From contig CAIJPS010000003.1 in the NCBI GenBank assembly GCA_903822595.1, positions 1-39,852 of the forward strand: DNA of 39,852 nt, written 5' to 3'. The position numbers were made by a program, and so were the translations under genes. Position 1 is the first letter of the stretch, and every line of letters starts with the position of its first letter. Shown piece by piece: positions 1-8,597 of this stretch. Source of the DNA: an uncultured Chlorobiaceae bacterium. GTDB lineage: Bacteria > Bacteroidota > Chlorobiia > Chlorobiales > Chlorobiaceae. The notes beneath the pieces were generated by a model. That model had not been told where the DNA came from and did no database searches. It worked only from the letters and a program-made list of their open reading frames with translations.

Positions 1-1
1 A

Positions 2-400
2 AGGTATCGTGTTGCTGATCTTTTTCTGGATACCCTGCCCTACAATGCTGGTGCGACAGCAAGTGATGCGCTGTGGGCAGGATTGCCTGTGTTGACCTGT
101 ATCGGTGAATCGTTTGCCGCCAGAGTGGCCGCAAGTCTGCTCAATGCCATTCAGTTACCAGAACTGATTACGTTAAAACAGGAAGAGTATGAAGCTCTGG
201 CCATTGAATTAGCAACAAATCCAGAAAAGTTGAGGGCGATCCGACAGAAACTTGACAGGAACCGCCTCACAACGCCTCTGTTTGATACCAAACTCTTCAC
301 CCAGCACATCGAAGCGACTTATAGAGCAATGTATGAGCGCTATCAGGAAGGGTTACCGCCTGAGCATATTGCTTGCTCACCCGTTGGTAGCCGCGGGTAA
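2..400 (+). CDS. O-GlcNAc transferase / SPINDLY-like protein, C-terminal fragment
   Basis: The gene enters from the left edge in frame, and only its last 132 codons are visible. The motif DTLPYNAGATASDALWAGLP, followed by VLTCIGESFAARVAASLL, is characteristic of the C-terminal catalytic region of bacterial SPINDLY/OGT proteins (GT41 family). These usually carry N-terminal TPR repeats and glycosylate proteins or other acceptors; the TPR part would lie outside the window. The end, YERYQEGLPPEHI, is the usual GT41 tail, followed by about nine extra residues before the TAA. The last 58 nt overlap the 3' end of meaB on the opposite strand. The family is clear; the substrate cannot be told from the sequence. 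Confidence 0.85.
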   Translation, partial: RYRVADLFLDTLPYNAGATASDALWAGLPVLTCIGESFAARVAASLLNAIQLPELITLKQEEYEALAIELATNPEKLRAIRQKLDRNRLTTPLFDTKLFTQHIEATYRAMYERYQEGLPPEHIACSPVGSRG

Positions 401-1386
401 TTCATAAAGGCTTCCATCAGGACATTTGCACCGCTGAAGGGGCTGATCTGGCCAGAAAGAACCTGTTGTTCGATCTTCTCCTTTGAGCCGGTGACCTCGG
501 AATTGGAGAAGAACTCTCTTTTAAGCCTCTCTTCAAGGAGGGTGTAGAGCAGGTTTTTGAGTTGCTGGTGGCGCCTCTCTTCCAGCGTGTTTCGTTCCCG
601 CATTTGTGCAAAGAACATTGAGATATTTTGCCAGACCTCCTTGATTCCAGCGCCTGTGAGGGCAGAGGTGAGGAAGACCTGCGGTTGCCAGAAGGAGTGT
701 TTTGCTGGCAGCATCCGGAGGGCCGCTTCGAATTCAGCTCTTGATATTGCGGCAATGCCTGCCTGATCCCCGTCAGTTTTGGTGATTGCGACAGCGTCTG
801 CTATCTCCATGATGCCTCTCTTGATGCCCTGCAGCTCATCACCAGAGCCCGGCAGCATGAGGAGCAGGATAAAGTCAACCATTGAGTCAACAAGCACCTC
901 GGATTGTCCTACACCGACGGTTTCCACCATAATGACATCATAGCCGGCAGCTTCGCAGAGGATGATGGTTTCATGGGTTTTCGGCGATGTGCCTCCCAGG
1001 TAGCAGGAGGAGGCCGTTGGGCGGATAAAGGCCTCCTTTCTTCCGGCAAGCTTTTCCATGCGTGCCTTGTCGCCGAGAATACTCCCTTTCGATTGCTTGC
1101 TGCTCGGGTCTATTGCCAGCACGGCAAGCCTTAACCCCTGGTTGATGATCTCCTCGCCGAGTGCCTCGATAAAGGTGCTTTTGCCCGCACCTGGAGAGCC
1201 GGTTATGCCAATACGGATGGCCTCTGTTTTTTTTGCAAGGCAGCGGTCGAGAATCTCATGCGCTTTGCGCTCATGTTCCGGTCTTTGCGATTCAATCAGC
1301 GTTATGGCACGGCTGAGCATGTGGCGTTCGCCGTTCATAATGCCTCTGACCACCGTATCCACATCGGGATCGTAGTGTCTTGTCAT
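343..1386 (-). CDS. meaB: MeaB-type GTPase, methylmalonyl-CoA mutase chaperone
   Basis: This G3E-family P-loop GTPase (also annotated as LAO/AO transport ATPase) protects and reloads adenosylcobalamin-dependent methylmalonyl-CoA mutase. The Walker A motif GSPGAGKST is at about residues 63-71, followed by IDPSSKQSKGSILGDKARM, VETVGVGQSE and the guanine-recognition TKTDGDQ. Length is 347 residues, normal for the family. I chose the ATG at 1386 because its first bases overlap the TGA of the upstream 87-codon ORF (ATGA), which implies translational coupling. A TTG seven codons upstream is possible but lies inside that ORF. The gene serves the mutAB genes upstream, although a toxin-antitoxin pair now separates them. 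The last codons overlap the convergent GT41 gene. Confidence 0.93.
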   Translation of the reverse strand: MTRHYDPDVDTVVRGIMNGERHMLSRAITLIESQRPEHERKAHEILDRCLAKKTEAIRIGITGSPGAGKSTFIEALGEEIINQGLRLAVLAIDPSSKQSKGSILGDKARMEKLAGRKEAFIRPTASSCYLGGTSPKTHETIILCEAAGYDVIMVETVGVGQSEVLVDSMVDFILLLMLPGSGDELQGIKRGIMEIADAVAITKTDGDQAGIAAISRAEFEAALRMLPAKHSFWQPQVFLTSALTGAGIKEVWQNISMFFAQMRERNTLEERRHQQLKNLLYTLLEERLKREFFSNSEVTGSKEKIEQQVLSGQISPFSGANVLMEAFMNYPRLPTGEQAICSGGNPS

Positions 1387-1646
1387 GGTGTCGTGTTGTT
1401 CGGCCAACCATTTTCACTAATTCGTCGCTTGAGATTTTCGGAGAAAATCAAAGCAGCGTTTTTTACTTCCCGAAAGTGGCCTGTACCTTCAAAAATCGCA
1501 AGTGTCAGATCCAAACCCTGTATCGGATCATCAAAAGAGCAGTCAGCTATGAAGGCCTTTACATCGGCTACAGGTATCACAATTGGTAGCTTTCCGTGTA
1601 AATACCAAACGACAAACCCCGGCATACATTCGAATGGCAACTTCAC
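1383..1646 (-). CDS. Hypothetical 87-residue protein coupled to meaB
   Basis: I do not recognise this protein. It opens with a GTG at 1644-1646, with an in-frame TAA just upstream, and an internal ATG (codon 8) is an alternative start. It ends in a TGA that overlaps the meaB start as ATGA. The sequence has ordinary, non-repetitive composition (for example PIQGLDLTLAIFEGTGHF and ALIFSENLKRRISENGW), with no signal peptide, membrane span or metal motif. The stop/start overlap and same-strand position argue that it is a real gene co-translated with meaB. It could also be the remnant of a longer gene cut when the toxin-antitoxin region upstream was acquired. Confidence 0.5.
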   Translation of the reverse strand: MKLPFECMPGFVVWYLHGKLPIVIPVADVKAFIADCSFDDPIQGLDLTLAIFEGTGHFREVKNAALIFSENLKRRISENGWPNNTTP

Positions 1647-1770
1647 AGGCCTAAATGTTTACTCCACTTGTGTATAACTACAATGAGATTGATCCGCATA
1701 AACTGCGGATGTTTGAACTGTAACGCCATATAAAACATAAATCAGAACCTTTCTAAAATATGGCAAATAA

Positions 1771-2040
1771 CTATTTGGGGAAGAATTTATATATGTCTTT
1801 TCTGTGAAGAAACCGGATAAAAGAAATTACTTTGTTTTCAACAACCAAGCCAATTCTATAATCTCCGATTTTAATTCTATATTCTGAATCAAAACTTTTT
1901 AATTTCTTTAAATTCTTAACCTCATTCAAGCTTTTGGCGTTTTGTGTATCTATAATGCAGCTTGCGATTTTTTTTAGAATAGACTTGTCGCTTATTTTAT
2001 TTGTATCTTTTTCAAATCTTTTATCAATAAGGACAATCAT
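1771..2040 (-). CDS. RelE/ParE-family toxin of a type II toxin-antitoxin system
   Basis: An 89-residue basic protein with the RelE/ParE fold signature. An N-terminal helical part (KRFEKDTNKISDKSILKKI) is followed by the characteristic C-terminal strands YRIKIGDYRIGLVVENKVI and FIRFLHRKDIYKFFP. Family members are ribosome-dependent mRNA interferases or gyrase inhibitors, and sequence alone does not separate the two. The ATG overlaps the TGA of the antitoxin gene (ATGA), the usual antitoxin-first order. Codon use is strongly AT-rich compared with the flanking propionate genes, which suggests horizontal acquisition. Confidence 0.85.
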   Translation of the reverse strand: MIVLIDKRFEKDTNKISDKSILKKIASCIIDTQNAKSLNEVKNLKKLKSFDSEYRIKIGDYRIGLVVENKVISFIRFLHRKDIYKFFPK

Positions 2041-2261
2041 TGTGAAATCTTTTTGAGGAATTCATTTGTGTCAATATATTCATCTGTTCGCCCGTTTTTT
2101 ATAGCATTCGCCATTCCAATTTCCTCAATTTCTTGCACAGATAAAATTTTTGATTTTATCCCGATTTTTTTTGCCAGATCAAGTAATAATTTCAGATCTG
2201 AGAGTGATTCACTTTCTAATATAGCTTTCTGCATATTCTTGAATAGTTTGGTTAATTGCAT
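2037..2261 (-). CDS. Antitoxin partner of the RelE/ParE-type toxin
   Basis: A 74-residue protein from the ATG at 2259-2261. It is helical and leucine/isoleucine-rich, and its C-terminal part EIEEIGMANAIKNGRTDEYI followed by DTNEFLKKI resembles antitoxin tails that wrap around RelE/ParE toxins. It overlaps the toxin start by 4 nt. A longer reading from a TTG at 2369 adds 36 residues of poor composition and is less likely. No strong Shine-Dalgarno sequence precedes either ATG candidate (2261 or 2234). Function is assigned from gene order, size and overlap more than from a recognised DNA-binding motif. Confidence 0.75.
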   Translation of the reverse strand: MQLTKLFKNMQKAILESESLSDLKLLLDLAKKIGIKSKILSVQEIEEIGMANAIKNGRTDEYIDTNEFLKKISQ

Positions 2262-2416
2262 GGTTGCATTTGGCAAACATATCTTATCCTCGGAATTATT
2301 TTTAGTCAAAAATATCAACGATACGCTATGCTGTAGCATCAATATCAACGTTTTACGTGCAATTTCCAACGTCCCATTCGGTTACACACGGGGGAATGCA
2401 CAATAATAATCGTAGT

Positions 2417-2440
2417 AGGGGCACGGCATGCCGTGCCCCT
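2417..2440. repeat. 24-bp perfect palindrome (GGGGCACGG-type interspersed repeat)
   Basis: Half-site AGGGGCACGGCA is followed directly by its exact reverse complement. It lies 10 nt past the mutB stop codon, between mutB and the antitoxin. On the mutB strand no T-run follows, so it is not a standard intrinsic terminator. It may still form a strong RNA hairpin at the 3' end of the mutB message. GC-rich palindromes of this style (GTAGGGGC...GCCCCTAC) occur as dispersed repeats in various bacterial genomes; only this copy was seen here. Confidence 0.85.
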
Positions 2441-2450
2441 GCAAATGCGG

Positions 2451-4589
2451 TTACACCAGTGCGATCAATTTTTTCAAAATCGTGATGGCTGCTTCGGCAA
2501 TGACGGTTCCCGGTCCGAAGATGCCTGCCACCCCTTTTTCATAGAGGAATGCGTGATCTTTTTCGGGAATGATGCCTCCGGCAATAACAAGGATATCCTC
2601 ACGTTGCCGGGCTTTGAGCTCCTCAATGATTTTCGGGATCAGGGTCTTGTGGCCTGCGGCAAGGCTTGATATGCCAATCAGGTGCACATCGTTGTCGAGT
2701 GCCTGCTGCACCACCTCTTCAGGTGTCTGGAAGAGAGGGCTGATATCGACGTCAAACCCGACGTCGGCAAAGCCGGCGGCAATGACCTTTGCGCCACGGT
2801 CATGCCCGTCCTGCCCAACTTTAGATACCATGATTCTTGGGCGGCGGCCGTCAAGCGAGGCAAAGGTATCTGCCAGTTTCTGAGCCTCTTTAAAGAGTTC
2901 GTTATCCTGCATCTGTGACATATAGATACTGCTGTTGAGCCTTGTAATGGCGCGATATCTTCCGAAAGTTTTCTCGCAGGCTGATGATATCTCTCCCAGG
3001 GTAGCTCTTTTTCTTGCGGCATCGACTGCCAGTTCAAGCAGGTTGCCCGTACCGGATGCAGCGCTCTCCTCAATGGCCTTGAGTGCAAGGGCACATGCTT
3101 CACTGTCGCGTTCAGCTTTGATTGATGCAAGTCTGCGGAGCTGTTGATTGAGTACCAGGGTATTATCGACTTCGAGCAGCTCAATGTCGGTTTTGCTTGT
3201 GGTCTTGTAACCGTTGACACCGACAATAATCTCTTTACCACTGTCGATTCTGGCCTGTTTGCGGGTTGCGGCCTCTTCGATCTGCAACTTTGGGAGCCCC
3301 TGTTCGATAGCCTTGACCATTCCTCCAGCCTCTTCAATGTCGCCGATGATCTTCCACGCTTTCGCCGCGAGCTCTGCCGTCAGATATTCGACATACGAGG
3401 AGCCTGCCCAGGGGTCGATGCTTTTGGTGATATCACTCTCTTCCTGTAAATAGAGCTGGGTATTGCGTGCAATCCGGGCTGAAAAGGGGGAGGGCAGTGC
3501 AATTGCTTCGTCAAGCGCATTGGTGTGCAGCGATTGGGTGTGGCCGAGCGTTGCCGCCAGAGCTTCCAGGCAGGTGCGGGTGATGTTATTGAAGGGATCC
3601 TGCTCGGTCAGGCTCCAGCCAGAGGTCTGGCAGTGGGAGCGGAGCATCAGGGATTTCGGATTTTTCGGGTTGAACTGCCCGACAATTTTTGCCCAGAGCA
3701 TTCTTGCTGCCCGCAACTTGGCTATTTCCATGAAATAGTTCATCCCGGTTGCCCAGAAGAAGGAGAGGCGTGGCGCAAAGGCATCGATGTCAAGTCCTGT
3801 TTTCAGGCCGGTACGGATATATTCAAGTCCGTCGGCAAGGGTAAAGGCAAGCTCAAGATCGGCTGTTGCTCCCGCTTCCTGCATGTGGTAGCCCGAGATG
3901 CTGATCGAATTGAATTTCGGCATGTTTTCGCTGGTATAGCGGAAAATGTCGGCGATAATGCGCATGGAGGGTTCAGGTGGGTAGATATAGGTGTTTCGAA
4001 CCATGAACTCCTTGAGGATATCGTTCTGTATCGTACCGCTGAGCTTCTCGGTCTGCACTCCCTGCTCTTCAGCCGCGACAATATAAAAGGCCATGATGGG
4101 CAGCACTGCTCCGTTCATGGTCATGGAGACCGAAATATCTCCAAGCGGAATCTGGTCAAAGAGGATTTTCATGTCTTCTACCGAGTCGACAGCCACGCCT
4201 GCTTTTCCGACATCCCCGATGACCCTTTCATGGTCAGAATCATAACCGCGATGGGTTGGAAGATCGAAGGCGACGGATAGTCCTTTCTGGCCTGCGGCAA
4301 GGTTCTGGCGGTAAAAGCTGTTCGACTCTTCGGCGGTTGAAAATCCTGCATATTGCCGTATAGTCCAGGGCCGGGTTGTGTACATGGTGGTATAGGGGCC
4401 GCCGATGTAGGGCGCAAATCCCGGAGCAAAGTTCAGTTGGTCAGGCTGTTCAATGTCGGATTCATGGTATATGGGTTTGATGTCAATCCCTTCCGCAGTT
4501 GTCCAGACAATCTGCTGAGTCTCTGTGCCAGCCGTCTTGGCAACAGGGGCGGAAGAGAAAATATCGATCTCTGAAAAGTCCGGTCTCAT
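2451..4589 (-). CDS. mutB: Methylmalonyl-CoA mutase, large (catalytic) subunit
   Basis: The 712-residue adenosylcobalamin-dependent subunit interconverts (R)-methylmalonyl-CoA and succinyl-CoA. The N-terminal substrate-binding TIM barrel shows [20 protein letters not shown] and [18 protein letters not shown]. The C-terminal B12 domain shows [13 protein letters not shown], with the lower cobalt ligand at His596, then GISSLAAGH and VIAGGIIP. Length matches the catalytic subunit of the heterodimeric enzyme. The ATG overlaps the mutA stop codon (ATGA). In this organism it probably links propionyl-CoA to succinyl-CoA, shared with the reductive TCA cycle. No key residue appears to be missing. Confidence 0.97.
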   Translation of the reverse strand: MRPDFSEIDIFSSAPVAKTAGTETQQIVWTTAEGIDIKPIYHESDIEQPDQLNFAPGFAPYIGGPYTTMYTTRPWTIRQYAGFSTAEESNSFYRQNLAAGQKGLSVAFDLPTHRGYDSDHERVIGDVGKAGVAVDSVEDMKILFDQIPLGDISVSMTMNGAVLPIMAFYIVAAEEQGVQTEKLSGTIQNDILKEFMVRNTYIYPPEPSMRIIADIFRYTSENMPKFNSISISGYHMQEAGATADLELAFTLADGLEYIRTGLKTGLDIDAFAPRLSFFWATGMNYFMEIAKLRAARMLWAKIVGQFNPKNPKSLMLRSHCQTSGWSLTEQDPFNNITRTCLEALAATLGHTQSLHTNALDEAIALPSPFSARIARNTQLYLQEESDITKSIDPWAGSSYVEYLTAELAAKAWKIIGDIEEAGGMVKAIEQGLPKLQIEEAATRKQARIDSGKEIIVGVNGYKTTSKTDIELLEVDNTLVLNQQLRRLASIKAERDSEACALALKAIEESAASGTGNLLELAVDAARKRATLGEISSACEKTFGRYRAITRLNSSIYMSQMQDNELFKEAQKLADTFASLDGRRPRIMVSKVGQDGHDRGAKVIAAGFADVGFDVDISPLFQTPEEVVQQALDNDVHLIGISSLAAGHKTLIPKIIEELKARQREDILVIAGGIIPEKDHAFLYEKGVAGIFGPGTVIAEAAITILKKLIALV

Positions 4590-6361
4590 TGCACTCCGGT
4601 TTTACGTTGGTAGGATTTCAGCATTTCAAGAACGTTGATGCCTGTATAGATAAAACTGTCGAGGCCTGCGGCAAAGAGGCGCTCCTTTGCTTCGGGTGGC
4701 TTGCCTGCCATGACGATAATAGTGTTGCCATCAAGGAGGTGAAGTCTCTTGCAGATGGTTTCCGCTGTGGGTACGGGATCTTTTTCGGCGATGCAGAGCA
4801 CAACAATGTCCGGTTTGTTCAGCAGGATGGTGTTGTATGAACTCTCTTCAAGTGGCAATGTTGCCCTACCGGCAATCTCGAATCCCCCGCATTTGAAAAA
4901 GTCTTCGGCGAAGGCTGCCTGCTGGAAGCTGACGGCCGGGTTGCCCTGCATCCAGATAAAGAGGGATGGTGTACGGCCAGACTTCAGACTGAAAGAACGG
5001 CTTTTCAGGCGTACCAGTTCATAACCGGCTGTTTCATTGCCTTCCGGAAGTTGTTCCAGTGCAAGTTCCAGCGCGTCGATATTTTCTTCTTGTTCGGCAG
5101 TGAGTGGCCAAGGGTAGCGGTTGATGCCAATCAGTGTCTTTTTCCGGTTTTCGAGGCTTCGTAGCCGCTTTGCTGCTGCTTCGGCAATCATGGAATCAAT
5201 AATGCCGCATTCGGTTGCCCTGGCCATACCACCTGCTGCTTCGATCTCTTTGAAGATAGACCATGCTGATTCTGCAAGGTTTCTGGTCATGGCTTCAAGG
5301 TAATGCGAGCCGTGAGCCGGGTCAACAACACGGTCAAGCGAGGCCTCTTCCTTGAGAATGAGGTGAATATTGCCGGTAATTCGTTCTGCAATCTTCGTAT
5401 TGACGGAGAGGCCAGTATCGAAGAGTCCTATCTGGATGGTATCGTAACCGCCGAGAATTGCTGAAACGGCTTCAGTGGTCAGCCGGAGTACATTGGTGTA
5501 GGGATCGAGCAGGGAGTGATTTCTTTCCGATGTTCTTGCAAAGAGGGCTGGTAATGTTGATCCCGATGCACCGTATGCCTTCAGGATGTACTGAAGCAGG
5601 TAGCGCAGGGCTCTCGGTTTTGCAAGTTCAGTAAAGTGGCTTGACCCAACAGGGAGGATGATTTCCATGGCCGCCAGAATACGGTCAGCCGGAATACCTG
5701 CCTGGAGAAAGCGGTCCAGGCAGTCACTTGCTCCGGCAAGTGCCAGTGCAATTTCCTGGGCAGCGGTCGAACCCTTGTCGTGAAAGGGTATGGTATTGAT
5801 CGCAAGAAAGCGGAATCCGGGAAGCGATTCGCTCGATCTGAAGAGTTCAACATCTTCATCTTGTGAAACAGCCGGTATCGTTGCAAGAACTCCGCCGGAG
5901 CTTATGGTGAAACCCTCAATGGAGACAAGTGTTTTGAGCAACTCTGCAGCAGGAGGAAGGTTGCCGGAAAAGTAGATGGCTACGGCAGCGGTTTTGATTC
6001 CTGCCAGGAGTCGGGTGAGGTTGCCGATAGAACAGAGAGCGGGGTTGGTTATCAAAAACTCGATTGCCGCAGCATCGAGTTCAAAACTTGTTAATGCCGC
6101 CTCGTTTGCGCTTTGTGGATCATGAACGGTAATACGGTGGCAATTCTTCCATGAATTGACCACTCTGCCGGGTGGAAAATCAAGGTGCTGCGCTTTCGCT
6201 TCATGGGAGTGCCAAGGTTCAAGATCAAAGCCGTCTGGCGTGTGCCAGATTATGGTGTCATAAGGTTTCTCTTTGAGTTCGGCAACTGCCTTGTTTTTCC
6301 AATCAGCTCGGCTCACAGCCGGGAACTCAGAAAAGAGAGAATCAAGCCGGGAGTGTGTCAT
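4586..6361 (-). CDS. mutA: Methylmalonyl-CoA mutase, small subunit
   Basis: The 591-residue non-catalytic partner of MutB. It keeps the mutase barrel pattern ([20 protein letters not shown], then [20 protein letters not shown] and [11 protein letters not shown]). In the B12-like C-terminal domain the DxHxxG motif is replaced by MQGNPA, so it cannot bind cobalamin through histidine. This is the usual state of small subunits in heterodimeric mutases. It overlaps mutB downstream and the fused carboxyltransferase upstream by 4 nt each, which suits equal production of the two subunits. Confidence 0.94.
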   Translation of the reverse strand: MTHSRLDSLFSEFPAVSRADWKNKAVAELKEKPYDTIIWHTPDGFDLEPWHSHEAKAQHLDFPPGRVVNSWKNCHRITVHDPQSANEAALTSFELDAAAIEFLITNPALCSIGNLTRLLAGIKTAAVAIYFSGNLPPAAELLKTLVSIEGFTISSGGVLATIPAVSQDEDVELFRSSESLPGFRFLAINTIPFHDKGSTAAQEIALALAGASDCLDRFLQAGIPADRILAAMEIILPVGSSHFTELAKPRALRYLLQYILKAYGASGSTLPALFARTSERNHSLLDPYTNVLRLTTEAVSAILGGYDTIQIGLFDTGLSVNTKIAERITGNIHLILKEEASLDRVVDPAHGSHYLEAMTRNLAESAWSIFKEIEAAGGMARATECGIIDSMIAEAAAKRLRSLENRKKTLIGINRYPWPLTAEQEENIDALELALEQLPEGNETAGYELVRLKSRSFSLKSGRTPSLFIWMQGNPAVSFQQAAFAEDFFKCGGFEIAGRATLPLEESSYNTILLNKPDIVVLCIAEKDPVPTAETICKRLHLLDGNTIIVMAGKPPEAKERLFAAGLDSFIYTGINVLEMLKSYQRKTGVQ

Positions 6362-8160
6362 AACGATGCATCCTGCTGGTTTTGCTCAAGGTTGTACTTG
6401 CTGAGAAGTTCCGAAATTTTGTATTTCATGTCTGTCGGCAAAGCGGTGTTTTCGACAAATCCTTTCTGTTGCAGCCACCAGGTTGTCTGGAAGTCTTTGG
6501 TTGTCGGTTTGCCGGTGTACTGTTCAATGACCCGTTTGCCAGAAAAACCGATATTGCCGGCATTATGTTCAAAGAGCTTGATTCCCCTTGATCCGATGCC
6601 GATCGCGACGCCGCCAAGCGTTGGGTCGGTAATGATGGTAATGACGGGAAGTCCTGCTTTTTCAACACTTGATATAGCGACGTGCAGTTTTGGCAGTCCA
6701 ACCATCGAAGAACATCCCTCATGCATTCTTGCGCCACCTCCGGTAGCCTGAATAACAAGCGGAACGCCTCGTTCAATGGCAGTTTTGCTCGCCCGCCAGA
6801 TTTTTTCTGCCGTGGACATGCAGAATGAACCGCCGAGGAAATTGAAGTTGGTTGCACAAAAGACAACAGGTTCTCCCTCGATTGTGGCATCTCCGGTTAC
6901 AAAGGATGCTGCCGCACCTGTTTTCTGTTGTGCCTCACCAATTTTCTTCTGGTAGTCAGGAAAATTAAGAATATCCTTGTCAACAATGTAGCGGGTATTC
7001 TGGTGTTCGACGAATGAGCCCTGGTCGAGGACAAGGTCGATGTAGTCATGCGCGGTCAGCCTGACATACCGATATCCGCATATTTCGCAGGTGAAGTTGT
7101 CGGTAAAAAGTTTTGAATAGAGTACCGGATCAAGCACTTTTTTGCCCGCATTGTCAATACAGTTTTTGTGCCGGGCAATGAAGAGTATCTTTTCTGGTTT
7201 GGGAATGAAGTAGGAGACCGGTTTTTCGAAGGAGACAATCTCCTCCTCGGTAATGGTATCCCACTGGCCGATCTTTTCCCATCGTTTCATTCTTTCGGCA
7301 AAGAGCTCGTTTGATGGTATTTTGCTGAGCTTGTCGAGCCATTTTACCAGTGAGCTTTTAAACGATTGAAGGGAGGATTTCGGGAAATGGTGTGCTGGCC
7401 CGTCCGGTTCGGTGATGATGTCATCAATGATGCCGTTTTTCAGCCCCTCCATTGCCGTTATCTGTGAAATTTCAGCGGCAAAGTTGGCCTTGTCCCTTGT
7501 GCGGAAGAGAATTGATGAACATGCTTCAGGCGAAATGACCATATAGGTTGCATATTCCATGGCGAGTACTACGTCGCATCCGGTCAGGGCAATGGCGCCT
7601 CCACTGCATCCGCGGTTGATGATCACCGATATGGTCGGTACGGTTGCTTCGGCAAGCAACTGCATACATCGTCCAATTTTCCAGGCAATTCCCCCCCCTT
7701 CCGACTGTTCGGTAGGATCTGCGCCTGCAGTGTCAATGATGGTAATGATGATCCGGTTTTCCTGTTCGGCAAGCGCAATGGCTTTGTTTGCCTTTTCAAA
7801 TGCTGCCGGTGTCGGCATGCCCTGATTCCATTTTGCTATCTCATCGGGATTTCTCATCAGTTGGCGCATGAGGCCAAAATCAGAGGTTGGACCTGATTGC
7901 TGGCCAATCAGCATGACGGGCCACCAGGAGTTTTCCCCATTGCGCAGTACCGCCCGGTGGGTCTGGATGATGCAACTGCCGTGGAGATCATTCTGCAGGC
8001 ACTCTTCCGCTGCTTCAAATACGGTCAGGTAATCGAGGTGTTTGGGGCGTTCGGGGTGAAAGGAGAGTTGATACTTTTCGTATTCGGTGAGCTTTTCAAT
8101 ACTTTCGTGTGAGTAACTGAAGCCCTCTTTTTTCTCGAAAGGCAGATAAAAATGTTTCAC
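6358..8160 (-). CDS. Fused AccA-AccD-type carboxyltransferase, probable propionyl-CoA carboxylase component
   Basis: A 600-residue protein in which an AccA-like half comes first and an AccD-like half second. The alpha half (about 30-300) aligns by eye with E. coli AccA: HPERPKHLDYL, PVMLIGQQSG, GMPTPAAFEKANKAI, IIDTAGADPTEQSEGGGIAW, NRGCSGGAIAL and MVISPEACSSIL. The beta half (about 325-590) aligns with AccD: CEICGYRYVRLTAHDYIDL, NFLGGSFCMSTAEKIWRA, GGGARMHEG, ITDPTLGGVA and NIGFSGKRVIEQ. The zinc finger looks like His331-x2-Cys334...Cys358-x2-Cys361 instead of four cysteines. It would carboxylate an acyl-CoA from carboxybiotin. Its position between epimerase and mutase points to propionyl-CoA, not acetyl-CoA. 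The GTG start overlaps the mce stop (GTGA). Biotin carboxylase and carrier subunits must come from elsewhere. Confidence 0.88.
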   Translation of the reverse strand: MKHFYLPFEKKEGFSYSHESIEKLTEYEKYQLSFHPERPKHLDYLTVFEAAEECLQNDLHGSCIIQTHRAVLRNGENSWWPVMLIGQQSGPTSDFGLMRQLMRNPDEIAKWNQGMPTPAAFEKANKAIALAEQENRIIITIIDTAGADPTEQSEGGGIAWKIGRCMQLLAEATVPTISVIINRGCSGGAIALTGCDVVLAMEYATYMVISPEACSSILFRTRDKANFAAEISQITAMEGLKNGIIDDIITEPDGPAHHFPKSSLQSFKSSLVKWLDKLSKIPSNELFAERMKRWEKIGQWDTITEEEIVSFEKPVSYFIPKPEKILFIARHKNCIDNAGKKVLDPVLYSKLFTDNFTCEICGYRYVRLTAHDYIDLVLDQGSFVEHQNTRYIVDKDILNFPDYQKKIGEAQQKTGAAASFVTGDATIEGEPVVFCATNFNFLGGSFCMSTAEKIWRASKTAIERGVPLVIQATGGGARMHEGCSSMVGLPKLHVAISSVEKAGLPVITIITDPTLGGVAIGIGSRGIKLFEHNAGNIGFSGKRVIEQYTGKPTTKDFQTTWWLQQKGFVENTALPTDMKYKISELLSKYNLEQNQQDASL

Positions 8161-8597
8161 TGGTTACAAGCTGCTTTGTCTTGATTGGTTAATGCTGTTT
8201 TTGAGCAAAATTCAAGAAGAACCCTGTTGGTCTCTTTAGGGTGAAGAAACACGATTTTTTTTCCGCCTGCCCCTTCTTTTGGCAAGCCAAGTGGATTGAT
8301 ATTGAGGGATTGAAGACGCTCCGTTTCTTTTTCGATATCGTCGGTCGCAAATGCGATATGATGCATACCGTCGCCGTTTTTTGCAAGAAATTTTGCAATC
8401 GGACTTTCCTCGCTCATGGGTTCCAGCAGCTCGATTTTGGTCTCTCCGATGGTTATAAATGCCACGCGCACCTTCTCGGAGGGAACTTCTTCGATTCTGA
8501 TCGCCCCGGGGGCGCACCCGAGAACGTTTTGGAACGTCTCAAGTGCGCTTTCAAGGTTTTGGACGGCAATCGCTATATGGTCAATTTTTTTAATCAT
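8157..8597 (-). CDS. mce: Methylmalonyl-CoA epimerase
   Basis: A 146-residue vicinal-oxygen-chelate protein with two beta-alpha-beta-beta-beta modules. Likely metal ligands are His7 (KKIDHIAIAV), His79/80 (DGMHHIAFATDDIE) and Glu129 (NRVLLEFCSK). It converts (S)- to (R)-methylmalonyl-CoA, the step needed between the carboxylase and the mutase, both encoded just downstream. The ATG overlaps the prpE TGA by 4 nt. About 13 C-terminal residues extend past the usual family end. VOC proteins are diverse, but the operon makes the epimerase assignment secure. Confidence 0.94.
   Translation of the reverse strand: MIKKIDHIAIAVQNLESALETFQNVLGCAPGAIRIEEVPSEKVRVAFITIGETKIELLEPMSEESPIAKFLAKNGDGMHHIAFATDDIEKETERLQSLNINPLGLPKEGAGGKKIVFLHPKETNRVLLEFCSKTALTNQDKAACNQ

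Noticed and set aside
1674-1724. Short plus-strand frame ending YNEIDPHKLRMFEL as a gene remnant
   Set aside because: Too short, without an upstream continuation, to call a pseudogene.
2262-2369. N-terminal extension of the antitoxin from a TTG
   Set aside because: The added 36 residues have unnatural composition, and the ATG at 2261 gives a typical antitoxin length.
2417-2440. The palindrome as an intrinsic terminator of mutB
   Set aside because: No T-run follows on the mutB strand; kept only as a repeat.
3525-4280. 251-codon plus-strand ORF opposite mutB
   Set aside because: It lies wholly antisense to the strongly conserved mutB and shows no family motif; a codon-bias shadow.
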